The notes beneath the pieces were generated by a model. The model saw only the letters and a program-made list of their open reading frames with translations, had not been told where the DNA came from and made no database searches. Positions 23,709-32,915 of a DNA stretch of 33,024 bases are shown in pieces. The translations under genes were made by a program, and so were the position numbers. Origin of the DNA: Bordetella sp. (lineage in GTDB: Bacteria; Pseudomonadota; Alphaproteobacteria; Caulobacterales; Caulobacteraceae); NCBI GenBank assembly GCA_017308115.1, contig JAFKFS010000041.1:1-33024 (forward strand). Reading direction: 5' to 3'. Numbering within the stretch: the stretch's first letter is position 1; every line of letters starts with the position of its first letter.

Positions 23709-26657
23709 TTGAAAAAGAGAATTGTTCGCGAGTCCTTGCTCGCCTCGACCATTATCGGGGGCGCCGCCCTCAGCTTCATGGCCGCCGCCCCGGCGTTCGC
23801 CCAGTCGGCCGATGAAGAGGTCGCCGAAGTCACGTCCATCGTCGTCACGGGCTCGCGCATCCGCCAGCCGGGCTACGAGGCGTCCAGCCCCATCACGTCG
23901 CTGAGCTCCGAATCGATCGCGATGTCGCAACCGGTGGCTGTTGAAGAACTGGTCAAGGACCTGCCGGCCGCGGTGCCGGCCGTCGGTTCCGCCACCAACA
24001 ACGGCTCGGGCGGCGGCGCGACCATCAACCTGCGCGGCCTGGGCACCAACCGCACCCTGGTTCTGATCAACGGCCGCCGCGTGGTGCCGTTCAACCTGGA
24101 AGGCGTGGTCGACACCAACACCATCCCGCTGGCCCTGGTCGAACGCGTCGACACCGTCACCGGCGGCGCCTCGGCCGTGTACGGCGCTGACGCCGTCGCG
24201 GGCGTGGTCAACTTCATCCTGAAGAACAATTTCGAAGGCGTCGAGATCAACTCCTCCTACGGCTTCTCGGGTGAAGACGACGCCGTACGCCGCAAGTTCG
24301 ACGTCACCCTCGGCGGCAACTTCGCCGATGACCGAGGCAACGCCGTCGTCAGCTTCGGCTACACCAAGACCGACCCGCTGTACCAGGTGCGTCGTCCCTG
24401 GGGCGAGGTCGCGCTCTCTTCGACCACCGGCAATCCGCTGGGTTCGGGCACCTCGGTTCCGGGCCGTTTCGACCTGACCCCGGTCAAAGGCGGCGTCGCC
24501 CTGCCGTCGGGCGCAGAGCTGGACCCCACTACGGGCGCCCTGATCGGCTCGAACCACCCGAACTACAACTCGGCCGGCTACAACTACAACCCGTACAACC
24601 TGTACCAGACGCCGCTGAGCCGCTACCAGATCAACGGTCTGGGCAGCTTCAAGATCAACTCGGCCGCTGAAGTCTACAGCCACCTGACCTACGTCCAGAG
24701 CAACGTCTCGCTGGACAATGCGTCGAGCGGCACCTTCGGCAACACCTACAAGGTGCCGATCGGCAACCCGTTCATCCCGGACGCCATGCGCCAGCAGTTC
24801 TGCGGCGCCCTGCTGATCGATCCGGCCAAATGCGTCGCCGGCGCAGCGGGCGACACCATGATGGACCTGACCATCAACCGTCGCTTCACCGAAATGGGCA
24901 CGCGCCCGGTCGACATCGAGAACAAGACGGTTCAGCTGCTGGCCGGCGTCCGCGGCGACATCAATGCCGACTGGAACTATGACGCCTACATCTCGCACGG
25001 CGAGACCCAGCAACTGCTGACGCGCCGCAACTGGGGTTCGCTGTCCAAGCTGCGCAACGCCCTGAACACGGTCTCGGCGACCGAGTGTCTGGTCCCGGGC
25101 GCCTCCACAGCCGTCGCGGGCTGCGTGCCGATCAACGTCTTCGGTCCCGAAGGCACGATCACCCAGGCGATGATCGACTACATCAACCTGTCGTCGATGA
25201 GCAAAACCACGATCAAGCAGGACGTGGCCTCGGGCTCGATCTCGGGCCTTCTGCCGGAGCACCTGTCCAGCCCGTGGAGCGAGCGCCAGGTCGCCGTCGC
25301 TTTCGGCGCGGAATGGCGCCGGTCCAGCGCAGGCACGCGCGGCGACGCGGCGTCGCAGACCAACGGTGAAGTCCTGGGCACCGGCGCGCCGGTTCCGGAC
25401 CGCAACGGTCAGTTCGAAATGCGCGAGGCTTTCGCCGAACTGGCGGTGCCGCTGATCGAGAATCTGCCGTTCATCCACAGCCTGAACCTGGAAGCCGGCT
25501 ATCGCCAGACCGAGTTCAAGGCCGGCAGTTCCAAGACCAACTATGGCAGCTACAAGATCGGCGGCGACTGGTCGCCGATCGAGGACGTCCGCGTCCGCGC
25601 CATGTATCAGCGCGCCACCCGCGCCCCGAACATCGGCGAGCTGTTCAACCCGCAGGTCACCGGCCTGGGCAATATGGCGATCGACCCGTGTCAGTTGAAC
25701 CTGATCAACTCGGCTGACGCCCACACCGCCGGTACGCTCAGCAACCTGTGCCGCCTGACCGGCGTGCCGGAAGGCGCCATCGGCTATGTGGCCAAGCCCA
25801 ACTCGGGTCAGGTCAACCAGCAGACGGGCGGCAACCCGAACCTGGGTCCGGAAGAGGCCGACACCTGGACCATCGGCGCCGTCTGGCAGCCGGCCTTCGT
25901 GCCGAGCCTGCGCCTGAGCCTCGACTACTATGACATCAAGATCGACAAGACGATCAACAGCCCCAGCCTGGCTGATGTCATGAACGGCTGCTACGACAAG
26001 GCTCTGAACCCGACGCTGGCGTTCAACGACAGCTGCAAGGCCATCCAGCGCAGCACCGCCAACGGCTCGCTGAACGGCGTCGACGCCAAGGGCGTCATCC
26101 GCCCGTCGACCAACGCCGGCAACGAGCGCGTCTCGGGCTTCGACATCGCGGCCAACTACCGCGTCGAACTGGCCGACTTCGGCTGGGGCGATATCGGCCG
26201 CGTCGACCTGAGCGTCAACGGCAGCATCCTCACCAAGCACGAGACCCAGGCCACCCCGGCCTCCGTGCTGCGTGACTGCGTCGGCTACTACTCGGTCTCG
26301 TGCGGCGAACCCAAGGTCAAGCAACGCTGGAACACCCGCGCGACCTGGTCGCTGGGCGACTATTCGGCCTCGCTGAACTGGCGTCACCTGTCCGGCGTCG
26401 AAGTCGAGCCGAGCAGCACCAAGTGGTTCCCGGACTACGCCCAGATCGACAGCTACGACTACTTCGACCTGAGCGGCCGCTGGGACATCACCCAGACGGT
26501 GCGTCTGACGGCGACGATCAACAACCTGTTCGACAAGTCGCCGCCGATCGTCGGTTCGCAGATCGGCACCACGGCCGCCAACAACGGGAACACCTTCCCG
26601 CAGACCTACGATGCGATCGGCCGCTACTTCACCTTCGGCGCCACGCTGAAGTTCTGA
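23709..26657 (+). CDS. TonB-dependent outer-membrane receptor 1
   Basis: A 982-residue outer-membrane transporter. Signal peptide LKKRIVRESLLASTIIGGAA..PAFAQ ends near residue 32. TonB box-like segment is TSIVVTGSRI. The plug domain has ITSLSSESI, GATINLRGLGTNRTLVLINGRR and DAVAGVVNFILK, the form seen in the large Caulobacterales/sphingomonad receptor families. The beta-barrel follows and ends in RYFTFGATLKF with the terminal Phe needed for assembly. TTG 23709 is preferred because it gives a proper signal peptide and has AGGAGA 11 bases upstream; a longer frame opens at 23682. Substrate unknown; the beta-helix neighbour upstream hints at carbohydrate, weakly. A strong terminator follows. Confidence 0.93.
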   Translation: MKKRIVRESLLASTIIGGAALSFMAAAPAFAQSADEEVAEVTSIVVTGSRIRQPGYEASSPITSLSSESIAMSQPVAVEELVKDLPAAVPAVGSATNNGSGGGATINLRGLGTNRTLVLINGRRVVPFNLEGVVDTNTIPLALVERVDTVTGGASAVYGADAVAGVVNFILKNNFEGVEINSSYGFSGEDDAVRRKFDVTLGGNFADDRGNAVVSFGYTKTDPLYQVRRPWGEVALSSTTGNPLGSGTSVPGRFDLTPVKGGVALPSGAELDPTTGALIGSNHPNYNSAGYNYNPYNLYQTPLSRYQINGLGSFKINSAAEVYSHLTYVQSNVSLDNASSGTFGNTYKVPIGNPFIPDAMRQQFCGALLIDPAKCVAGAAGDTMMDLTINRRFTEMGTRPVDIENKTVQLLAGVRGDINADWNYDAYISHGETQQLLTRRNWGSLSKLRNALNTVSATECLVPGASTAVAGCVPINVFGPEGTITQAMIDYINLSSMSKTTIKQDVASGSISGLLPEHLSSPWSERQVAVAFGAEWRRSSAGTRGDAASQTNGEVLGTGAPVPDRNGQFEMREAFAELAVPLIENLPFIHSLNLEAGYRQTEFKAGSSKTNYGSYKIGGDWSPIEDVRVRAMYQRATRAPNIGELFNPQVTGLGNMAIDPCQLNLINSADAHTAGTLSNLCRLTGVPEGAIGYVAKPNSGQVNQQTGGNPNLGPEEADTWTIGAVWQPAFVPSLRLSLDYYDIKIDKTINSPSLADVMNGCYDKALNPTLAFNDSCKAIQRSTANGSLNGVDAKGVIRPSTNAGNERVSGFDIAANYRVELADFGWGDIGRVDLSVNGSILTKHETQATPASVLRDCVGYYSVSCGEPKVKQRWNTRATWSLGDYSASLNWRHLSGVEVEPSSTKWFPDYAQIDSYDYFDLSGRWDITQTVRLTATINNLFDKSPPIVGSQIGTTAANNGNTFPQTYDAIGRYFTFGATLKF

Positions 26658-26680
26658 TAGCGTTCAACGCATGAAATGAG

Positions 26681-26717
26681 AGAGGCGGAAGACCCCGGTC
26701 TTCCGCCTCTTTTCTTT
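26681..26717 (+). terminator. Rho-independent terminator after TonB receptor 1
   Basis: AGAGGCGGAAGACC pairs fully with GGTCTTCCGCCTCT (14 bp, very tight loop), then TTTCTTTT. It sits 24 bp past the receptor stop and 27 bp from the end of the converging aguB gene, so it may also work in reverse. Confidence 0.93.
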
Positions 26718-26743
26718 TGGGGGATGTCTCTTTTACGCTGCGG

Positions 26744-27610
26744 TCAGGCCGGACGGCCCGCGGCCAGCGCGCCGTACAGATCCGTGCGGCGGTCGCGGAA
26801 GAAGCCCCAGGCCGCGCGGTGGCGATCCAGGAAGTCCAGGTCGAAGGTATGGACCAGGACGCCCTCCTCCCGATCCAGGCTCTGGACCAGGTCGCCGCGA
26901 TGGTCGGCGATGAAGGAGTGGCCGTAATAGGTCTGGCCGGCCTCCGTCACCTGTTCGTGGCCGATGCGGTTGGCGCCGACGACGGGCACGACGTTGGACA
27001 CGGCGTGCCCCTGCATGGCGCGCCGCCACGGGGCGGCGGTGTCCAGCGTATCGTCATGCGGTTCGGTGCCGATGGCGGTCGGGTACAACAGCACCTCGGC
27101 CCCCTGCAGCATCATGGCGCGGGCGGTCTCCGGATACCACTGGTCCCAGCAGATGCCGACGCCGATACGGCCGAAGCGGGTGTCCCAGACCTTGAAGCCG
27201 GTGTCGCCCGGCCGGAAATAGTACTTTTCCTGATAGCCGGGGCCGTCGGGAATGTGGCTCTTGCGATAGACGCCCATCAGCTCGCCGTCGGCGTCGATCA
27301 TCACCAGGCTGTTGAAGTAGTGCGGCCCCTCGCGCTCAAAGATCGAGACGGGCAGGACCACCCCCAGTTCCCTGGCCACCGGCTGGAGCCGGGTGACGGC
27401 CGGGTGCTCGCGCCAAGGATAGGCGGCGCCGAACCATTTCTCCTCCTGGGAGACGCAGAAGTACGGCCCCTGGAACAGCTCCGGCGCCAGGATGACCTGG
27501 GCGCCCCTGGACGCCGCCTCGCGGATGAAGCCGATGGTCCTGTCGATGTTCGCCTGCATGTCCTCGCCGTAGGCGGTCTGGATGGCGGCGACGGTGATCT
27601 GACGGGTCAT
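26744..27610 (-). CDS. aguB: N-carbamoylputrescine amidase
   Basis: A 288-residue nitrilase-superfamily amidohydrolase that converts N-carbamoylputrescine to putrescine, CO2 and ammonia. The Glu-Lys-Cys triad is clear: Glu44 in LAPELFQGPYF, Lys117 in YRKSHIPDGPGYQEKYYF, Cys154 in GICWDQWYPE. The PYFC, HIPDGPGY and CWDQWYPE stretches are diagnostic of AguB rather than other nitrilases. ATG 27610 overlaps the aguA stop by one base (TGATG), so the pair is translationally coupled and catalyses consecutive steps. Confidence 0.95.
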   Translation of the reverse strand: MTRQITVAAIQTAYGEDMQANIDRTIGFIREAASRGAQVILAPELFQGPYFCVSQEEKWFGAAYPWREHPAVTRLQPVARELGVVLPVSIFEREGPHYFNSLVMIDADGELMGVYRKSHIPDGPGYQEKYYFRPGDTGFKVWDTRFGRIGVGICWDQWYPETARAMMLQGAEVLLYPTAIGTEPHDDTLDTAAPWRRAMQGHAVSNVVPVVGANRIGHEQVTEAGQTYYGHSFIADHRGDLVQSLDREEGVLVHTFDLDFLDRHRAAWGFFRDRRTDLYGALAAGRPA

Positions 27611-28623
27611 CAGGCGGGCTCCTGCTGGCTGATGCAGTGGAACGAGCCGCCGCCCGACAGGATGGCGATCGACGGCAGGGGGATGATCTCGCGATCGGTG
27701 AACACCGTCGCCAGGGCTTCGCAGGCCATGCGGGCGGCCACGTCGTTTCCATAGGTGGGCATCACCACGGCGCCGTCCGCGATGAGGAAGTTCATGTGGC
27801 TGGCCGGGACCGGGCGCTCGTCCTCGTCCAGGACCAGGCCCGGCGAGGGGATGCGCAGCACCCGGATCGGGCGGCCGGCGGCGTCGGTCATGGCGGACAG
27901 GGCCTGGGCCGTCTCGTCATAGACCTCGGCGTTCGGGTCCTTGGGACCGAAGGCGATCGGGCAGGCGACGACGCCGGGCGCGACGAAGCGGGCCAGGTTG
28001 TCGACGTGGCCGTCGGTGTGGTCGTTCAACAGGCCGTCGCCCAGCCACAGGACCTTCCGGGCGCCCAGGGCCTGGGCGAAGGAAGCCTCGGCCGTCTCCT
28101 GGGCCCAGCCGGCGTTGCGGTTACGGTTCAGCACGCACTGGCGCGTGGTCAGCACCGTGCCCTCGCCGTCGTGATCCACGGCGCCGCCTTCCAGGATGAA
28201 GGCGTGGCGGGTCAGGGCGACGCCCGACTGTTCGCCGATCTGGTCGGCGACCTCGTCATCGTGCGGCAGGTCGTACTTGCCGCCCCAGCCGTTGAAGACG
28301 AAGGCCTGGGCCGAGGCCGATCCGGCGCCGAAGATCGGCCCCGTGTCGCGCAGCCAGATGTCGCCGAAACGCCCGGCCACGACGGTCACCCCCGCCACAT
28401 CGGCGAAGCGCGCCTGAGCGTCGGCCAGGGCCTCATCGTTCCCCACCATCAGCTTGACCTGTTCCCGGCCCGGCCCGGCCAGGGCGCGCACCAGGGCCTC
28501 GACCTCGGCCTGGGCCGGTTCGAGGTTGTCCTCCCACAGATCGGCGTGGCTGGGCCAACCGACCCACATGGCGCGATGCGGCGTCCATTCAGCGGGAACA
28601 GGCGGGGTCATGGGCGAAGTCAT
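27610..28623 (-). CDS. aguA: Agmatine deiminase
   Basis: A 337-residue guanidino-group-modifying enzyme converting agmatine to N-carbamoylputrescine. Landmarks: WVGWPSHADLWEDNL near the start, RFGDIWLRDTGPIF, ILEGGAVDHDGEGTVLTT, the catalytic His region NDHTDGHVDNLARF, and the nucleophile Cys330 in GGGSFHCISQQ at the C-terminus. Start is ATG 28623; ATG 28611 is an alternative, and neither has a clear Shine-Dalgarno sequence. With aguB it forms an arginine-derived putrescine route. The arginine decarboxylase needed to make agmatine is not visible in the window. The ODC-like gene 9 kb away would give a second, ornithine-derived route. Confidence 0.95.
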   Translation of the reverse strand: MTSPMTPPVPAEWTPHRAMWVGWPSHADLWEDNLEPAQAEVEALVRALAGPGREQVKLMVGNDEALADAQARFADVAGVTVVAGRFGDIWLRDTGPIFGAGSASAQAFVFNGWGGKYDLPHDDEVADQIGEQSGVALTRHAFILEGGAVDHDGEGTVLTTRQCVLNRNRNAGWAQETAEASFAQALGARKVLWLGDGLLNDHTDGHVDNLARFVAPGVVACPIAFGPKDPNAEVYDETAQALSAMTDAAGRPIRVLRIPSPGLVLDEDERPVPASHMNFLIADGAVVMPTYGNDVAARMACEALATVFTDREIIPLPSIAILSGGGSFHCISQQEPA

Positions 28624-28753
28624 GGGCCGAAAACGTCCACATAAGAGGGATGAAGCACGAAGGGGGCGAGATAGGCCCTGACGGCCCCGGGTTCAATGGC
28701 GAGGCCCCGCGCCGTCAATCCGGCGGCTGAACGGCAGGGCGTCCTGAACAGAA

Positions 28754-28781
28754 AAGGGCGGCCCGTCGCCGGACCGCCCTT
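28754..28781 (-). terminator. Rho-independent terminator of TonB receptor 2
   Basis: On the minus strand AAGGGCGGTCC-GGCGAC-GGGCCGCCCTT (11 bp with one G-U pair) followed by TTCTGTTC, 34 bp past the receptor stop and upstream of aguA. Confidence 0.85.
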
Positions 28782-28814
28782 CCCTGTCTCTCATGCTGGC
28801 GGCCCAGCCCCGCC

Positions 28815-31265
28815 TTAGAAGGCGTAGGTCAGGGTCGCCTGCAGGGTGCGCGGCGCGCCGCGGTAGGCGTAGGTGGTGCGCGTCGAGTTGTAGGCGCCCG
28901 AGATCGAGCCGAAATACTTCTCGTCCAGCAGGTTCACCACACGCAGGGCCAGGCTCGAGTTCTTGTAGCCGAAGTAGCCCAGGTCGAACTTGGCGTCGGC
29001 GTTCACGACCGTATAGGCCTCGGTGTACATGTCGTTCTCGTCGGTGACCCAACGCTCGCCCGTGTACTTGACCTGGGCGCCGACCTGCAGCGGGCCGGTT
29101 TCGTACTGGACGCGGCCGCCGAAGGTCCAGTCCGGAGTCTCCGTCAGGGCCTTGCCGCCGGTCTTGATGACCGTCGTGCCGTCCAGATAGTCGTTGGCGA
29201 TTTCCGAGTCCGTGTACGAAGCCGTGGCGTACAGCGACAGCCCTTCGACCGGCGACCAGCCGATCTGCGAGTCGAAGCCGTACAGGTCCACGTCGCCCAC
29301 GTTCGAGTCGAACGAAACGCCCAGGTCCTGGTCGTAACGCGACACGATGCGGTTATCGAACTTGGTGTACCAGACGTTGGCCGAGGCGATCAGCGTGCCC
29401 GTCTGGTAACGGTAGCCGAAGTCGTAGGTCGTGGTCTTTTCCGGCTCGGTGATCGGCGAGGTGATGTCGCCCTTGGCGTCGAAGAAGACGGTGTACAGGT
29501 TATCCGTGCGCGGCAGGGTCAGCGACTGGGCGAACGAACCGTAGACCCAGTGAGCCCCGGTGAAGTTCCAGCTGACGTTCACGTTCGGCAGGATGTCGTC
29601 GAACTTCACTTCACGCGAGTAGGGCGCGAGGTAGCTCTGGGTGCGGGTGCCCAGCTTGTAGGTGCCGTCCGCTTGCTTGACCGCGTTCTCCGTCGAGCAA
29701 ACGACCGAGCTGCTCTTCGATTGCGAATAGCAGTTCTGGTTCATCTCGCGCTTGAAGAAGGGCGCGCGGACCCCGACGTTGACGCGCAGGGTGTCTTCCA
29801 GGAAGCGACCGGCGTACTCGACCGCGAACTGGTTCAGGATGGCGAAGGACAGACGGTCGCGGGCGCGCAGTTCATAGCCGTCCAGGTTGACGATGCGGTG
29901 CCCCTCGTCGCGCAAACCGGCGAACGGGTCGAAGAAGCGCGGATCGGTCGGGTTGGAGAAGTCGATCTGGCCATAGAGGCCGGTCTGACGGTGACGGGCG
30001 TGGTCCAGGGTGTAGGCGCCGCGCAGGGTCTGGGTGTCCGACAGCTTCCAGATCAGCGACGAGCTGATGCCGTAGCGCTGGGTGTGGGTGACGTTGGTCG
30101 AGTGGACGCGAACGGTGTCGAGGATGTCGGTGTCGCCGTTCAGGTCCACGCCGCCCGAGGTCTTCGAGCCGCGCAGGGTGGCGTCGTTTTCACGCAGGGT
30201 GAACTGGCCCGAGCCGCCCGTGGCCAGGGTGTACTGGAACGACGGGTCGAAGGTGAAGATCAGGTTGTCGCGCAGGGTGAAGCGCGACTGGGCGCGCAGG
30301 TTGCCCGTGTCCGACGGATTCTGGCGCAGCGCCCAGTAACGGTTTCCGTTGCCGTCCACGTCGGCCACGCCGTTACGGAAGGTCGGAGCCGTATACTTGT
30401 TGTCGAAGTCGCTGTTCCAGGTCACGCCGTTGGCCAGGCTGGCCGAGCCGTCGGCGTTGCGCTGCAGTTGCATGTCCGCATAGTTGTTGTTGCGGTTGCG
30501 GTTCCAGTGGCCGGCCAGGGAGACGAAGTCGCCGTTGTCGCGAAGCGGCTGGAAGAGCTTGAAGTTGTACTGAATCTTGCCCAGGTCGCCCTGGCCCTTG
30601 AACTTGTCGTACGACTGATCCGAATAGGCCAGCCAGGCGCGGGTGCCCAAGGGGCCGAACTCGCCGGTGTCCAGTTGGGCGAAGACGCGACGGTAGTTGT
30701 CGTCGCCCAGCGACGCCTTGATCCGGCCGCCGAAATCCGACGCCGGGTTGATCGAGCTCATGTTGATGGTGCCGCCCGAAGCCGAGGCCGTCGGGGAGTC
30801 GACGTCGGTCGTGCCGGTGTTGACCGAAGCCGTGCCGATCAGTTCGCCGTCCAGTTGCTGGTTCGAGTAGAGCGAGTAGTTGCCCGAGTCGTTCAGCGGC
30901 ATGCCGTCGAAGGTCTGCGAGATACGCGGGCCGTCGAAGCCGTGCAGACGGATGTTGCCGCCCGACGAACCATAGGCGTCGTTGTTGGTGAAGCTCATGC
31001 CCGGAACCAGATTCAGGACTTCGTTGATCGTCTGACCCGAAGCCTGGGTTTCGATGAACTCCTGGGTGACGGTCGAGCGCGACTTGCCGACGGTCTCGGC
31101 CACGATGGCGCCGTCGATGGTGCGCGGGCCGCGACGGCCGGTGACGACGACCTGATCGACCTCGACAGCGGCCGTGCCGGTCGATTGCGCCGAGGCGGTC
31201 TCTGCCATGAAGAAGCTGCTCACCAGGGCGGTGGTCGCCCAGAACAGCTGTTTGCGGATGGTCAT
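28815..31265 (-). CDS. TonB-dependent outer-membrane receptor 2, likely phosphate-regulated
   Basis: An 816-residue receptor. Signal peptide MTIRKQLFWATTALVSSFF..ETASAQ ends near residue 27; the TonB box is DQVVVTGRR. Plug domain: SQTINEVLNLVPGMSFTNND, NIRLHGFDGPRISQTFDGMPLND, SASGGTINMSS. The barrel includes the TEPEKTTTYDFGYRYQ and LALRVVNLLDEKYFGS segments common to the family and ends YAYRGAPRTLQATLTYAF with terminal Phe. ATG 31265 has GGGGAT about 8 bases upstream. A perfect Pho-box repeat lies 111 bp upstream on the coding strand, so it is probably induced by phosphate starvation and imports a phosphorus compound (organic phosphate, phosphonate or a metal complex). Specificity cannot be read from sequence. 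It is downstream of the kpsS-like gene on the same strand but has its own promoter region. Confidence 0.93.
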   Translation of the reverse strand: MTIRKQLFWATTALVSSFFMAETASAQSTGTAAVEVDQVVVTGRRGPRTIDGAIVAETVGKSRSTVTQEFIETQASGQTINEVLNLVPGMSFTNNDAYGSSGGNIRLHGFDGPRISQTFDGMPLNDSGNYSLYSNQQLDGELIGTASVNTGTTDVDSPTASASGGTINMSSINPASDFGGRIKASLGDDNYRRVFAQLDTGEFGPLGTRAWLAYSDQSYDKFKGQGDLGKIQYNFKLFQPLRDNGDFVSLAGHWNRNRNNNYADMQLQRNADGSASLANGVTWNSDFDNKYTAPTFRNGVADVDGNGNRYWALRQNPSDTGNLRAQSRFTLRDNLIFTFDPSFQYTLATGGSGQFTLRENDATLRGSKTSGGVDLNGDTDILDTVRVHSTNVTHTQRYGISSSLIWKLSDTQTLRGAYTLDHARHRQTGLYGQIDFSNPTDPRFFDPFAGLRDEGHRIVNLDGYELRARDRLSFAILNQFAVEYAGRFLEDTLRVNVGVRAPFFKREMNQNCYSQSKSSSVVCSTENAVKQADGTYKLGTRTQSYLAPYSREVKFDDILPNVNVSWNFTGAHWVYGSFAQSLTLPRTDNLYTVFFDAKGDITSPITEPEKTTTYDFGYRYQTGTLIASANVWYTKFDNRIVSRYDQDLGVSFDSNVGDVDLYGFDSQIGWSPVEGLSLYATASYTDSEIANDYLDGTTVIKTGGKALTETPDWTFGGRVQYETGPLQVGAQVKYTGERWVTDENDMYTEAYTVVNADAKFDLGYFGYKNSSLALRVVNLLDEKYFGSISGAYNSTRTTYAYRGAPRTLQATLTYAF

Positions 31266-31375
31266 CTGTCTGTATCCCCAGAGATGGAGGCGGAATGCCG
31301 TGCAAGACGGCCGGAATGCGACCGCTCGATGTCCGGGGCCTTAAGGGAGCTCTGGGAAGCTCGGACGACAACGGG

Positions 31376-31393
31376 ATGACAGATTGATGACAG
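31376..31393 (-). promoter_or_regulatory. Pho box (PhoB operator) upstream of TonB receptor 2
   Basis: On the minus strand the sequence is CTGTCAT-CAAT-CTGTCAT: two identical 7-mers with 11-bp period, matching the published Pho-box form exactly in both halves. It lies 111 bp upstream of the receptor start, a normal distance for a PhoB-activated promoter. The -10 element that should follow about 10 bp on was not recognisable. Confidence 0.8.
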
Positions 31394-31486
31394 CGCGCGA
31401 GGGTGACCTCAGAGCCACACCGGAGAAACGACGTTGTATGGCGAAGCCAAACGCGGGGTCGGGGCGGCGAGCCCCTTGGTCCCGGC

Positions 31487-32731
31487 CTAACCCAGTCGCG
31501 TCGCCAGGGCGTCGGCCACGCGCTCGGCGGTGGCGGTCATGACGTGCGGCTCGTGATAATTGCCGTTGATCTGCGTCCGGTTGATCACATAGGCGCGGAA
31601 GGCTGCGAACAGCTTGAGGTCCGCCGGTTTCGGCGCCCGCCAGAAGGCGTCCAGAGGCTGCTGGTCCGACAGTCCCTCGAAATCGAAGAAGGCCTGCCCC
31701 AGGACCTTGACCGGCGTGCCGAAACCCAGGGCCGAAAGGGCGGCGCTGGAGTTGTTGACCACCATGCCTTCCGAGGCGCGGCACAACTGGGCCAGATTGC
31801 CGCCGTCGATGAAGTCGACGCGGCCCTTCAGTCCACGCGCCTCGGCCATCCGGCGGGTCTCGCGGGCGAGATTGACCACGCCGGGATCGAGCGGGTGGTT
31901 CTTGACCACCAGTCGGCTGCGCGCCGGCGCGTGGGCGGCGAAACTGTCCATGACGCGCGCCAGGAAGGACAGGTTGTCGTGGATGTCCGAGTAACGGAGC
32001 AGTTGGGCGTCCCCGTCACGCTGCAGGCAGGCGATGAAGAAGGGCCCCTTCGCCTTCAGACGTCCGGCGTCGCTGGCGCCGCGACGCCTGAACCCCAGGG
32101 CGAGATAACGCCGGACGTGCCCCAGGCACTGACGCAGGGGCGAGGTCGAATAGTGGTGGCGATAACGCGGGAACAACCACCATCCCAGGGGCTGCACCGC
32201 ATGATAGAGGCTGATGTTGATAACGTGATGCGGCAGAATCTTGCCGACAGGACGGGACACCGGCAGTTCAGGCGGCGGCGGGGGATAGCCTGAGGCGGAG
32301 CGCGGCAGAGCGCTGGAGCCGTTCACGCCATTACGCTCCAGGGTGATCCAGTCCGGCCGGAAATAGCCGTTCTCCAGAACCCAGACGCGCGCATTCAAAC
32401 GACTCGCCTGGTCAAGCACGCCCTGATTGTAGGGACCGCCTTCCCCGAACACGATGATGTCGGTGAAATCCGCAGCGAGCGCGCCGAGGCGCTCAGGCCA
32501 GATCTCCGCCTTCTCGCGGAAAGGCAGGCCGCCTTTCCGCCCCCAGTCCGACACATCGCCCGCGTTGAACAGCATTCGCCGCACCTCGCCGCCGCGCGTC
32601 TCGATCGCGCGCGCCAATTCGCGCCCGAAACGGCCGAAAGGCGCGGACACGATGAGAAAGCGGCGGCCGGCCAGATCGACTTGGACCTGGAGACCGAGCT
32701 CTGACTGGTCAGGATCAAAAGGCGCGAGCAA
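31487..32731 (-). CDS. KpsS-like capsule polysaccharide protein (Kdo-transferase type)
   Basis: A 414-residue protein of the capsule_synth/KpsS family. KpsS adds a beta-Kdo to the phosphatidylglycerol anchor of group 2-type capsules in the cytoplasm. Diagnostic stretches: FLIVSAPFGRFGRELARAIE, MLFNAGDVSDWG, VWVLENGYFRPDWITLERNG, LVVKNHPLDPGVVN, and MVVNNSSAALSALGFGTPVKVLG near the C-terminus. The upstream residues before VDLAGRRF are not conserved-looking. The start is TTG 32731 with GAAAGA upstream; no ATG or GTG lies in a better place, so the N-terminus is uncertain. No kpsC partner or export genes are in the window, though other glycosyltransferases are. Tandem with TonB receptor 2 but not obviously in one operon. 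Confidence 0.82.
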   Translation of the reverse strand: MLAPFDPDQSELGLQVQVDLAGRRFLIVSAPFGRFGRELARAIETRGGEVRRMLFNAGDVSDWGRKGGLPFREKAEIWPERLGALAADFTDIIVFGEGGPYNQGVLDQASRLNARVWVLENGYFRPDWITLERNGVNGSSALPRSASGYPPPPPELPVSRPVGKILPHHVINISLYHAVQPLGWWLFPRYRHHYSTSPLRQCLGHVRRYLALGFRRRGASDAGRLKAKGPFFIACLQRDGDAQLLRYSDIHDNLSFLARVMDSFAAHAPARSRLVVKNHPLDPGVVNLARETRRMAEARGLKGRVDFIDGGNLAQLCRASEGMVVNNSSAALSALGFGTPVKVLGQAFFDFEGLSDQQPLDAFWRAPKPADLKLFAAFRAYVINRTQINGNYHEPHVMTATAERVADALATRLG

Positions 32732-32829
32732 TCGCGGGTATCTTTCGGAAACAAGCCCTAGCTAATAGCCGGGTCGACGTCATGGCAAGGCGAAACCGGG
32801 CCCAACTTGTGCCCCATCTATTGAATCAA

Positions 32830-32859
32830 GGCCGCCGAACCCGATGGGTTTCGGCGGCC
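32830..32859 (-). terminator. Terminator hairpin after the OmpA-family gene
   Basis: GGCCGCCGAACCC and GGGTTTCGGCGGCC form a 13-bp GC stem with one bulged base and a three-base loop, followed on the minus strand by TTGATTCA. It lies 57 bp past the stop of the truncated gene at the window edge. Confidence 0.75.
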
Positions 32860-32915
32860 CGACCCTTCATCAACAAGGCTTCGGGGGACCGCGCGGAGCG
32901 TTCCCCCTGTGCGCC

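Noticed and set aside
23691-26387. 898-codon minus-strand open frame opposite TonB receptor 1
   Set aside because: Antisense shadow; the plus strand encodes a complete receptor with signal peptide, plug and terminal Phe.
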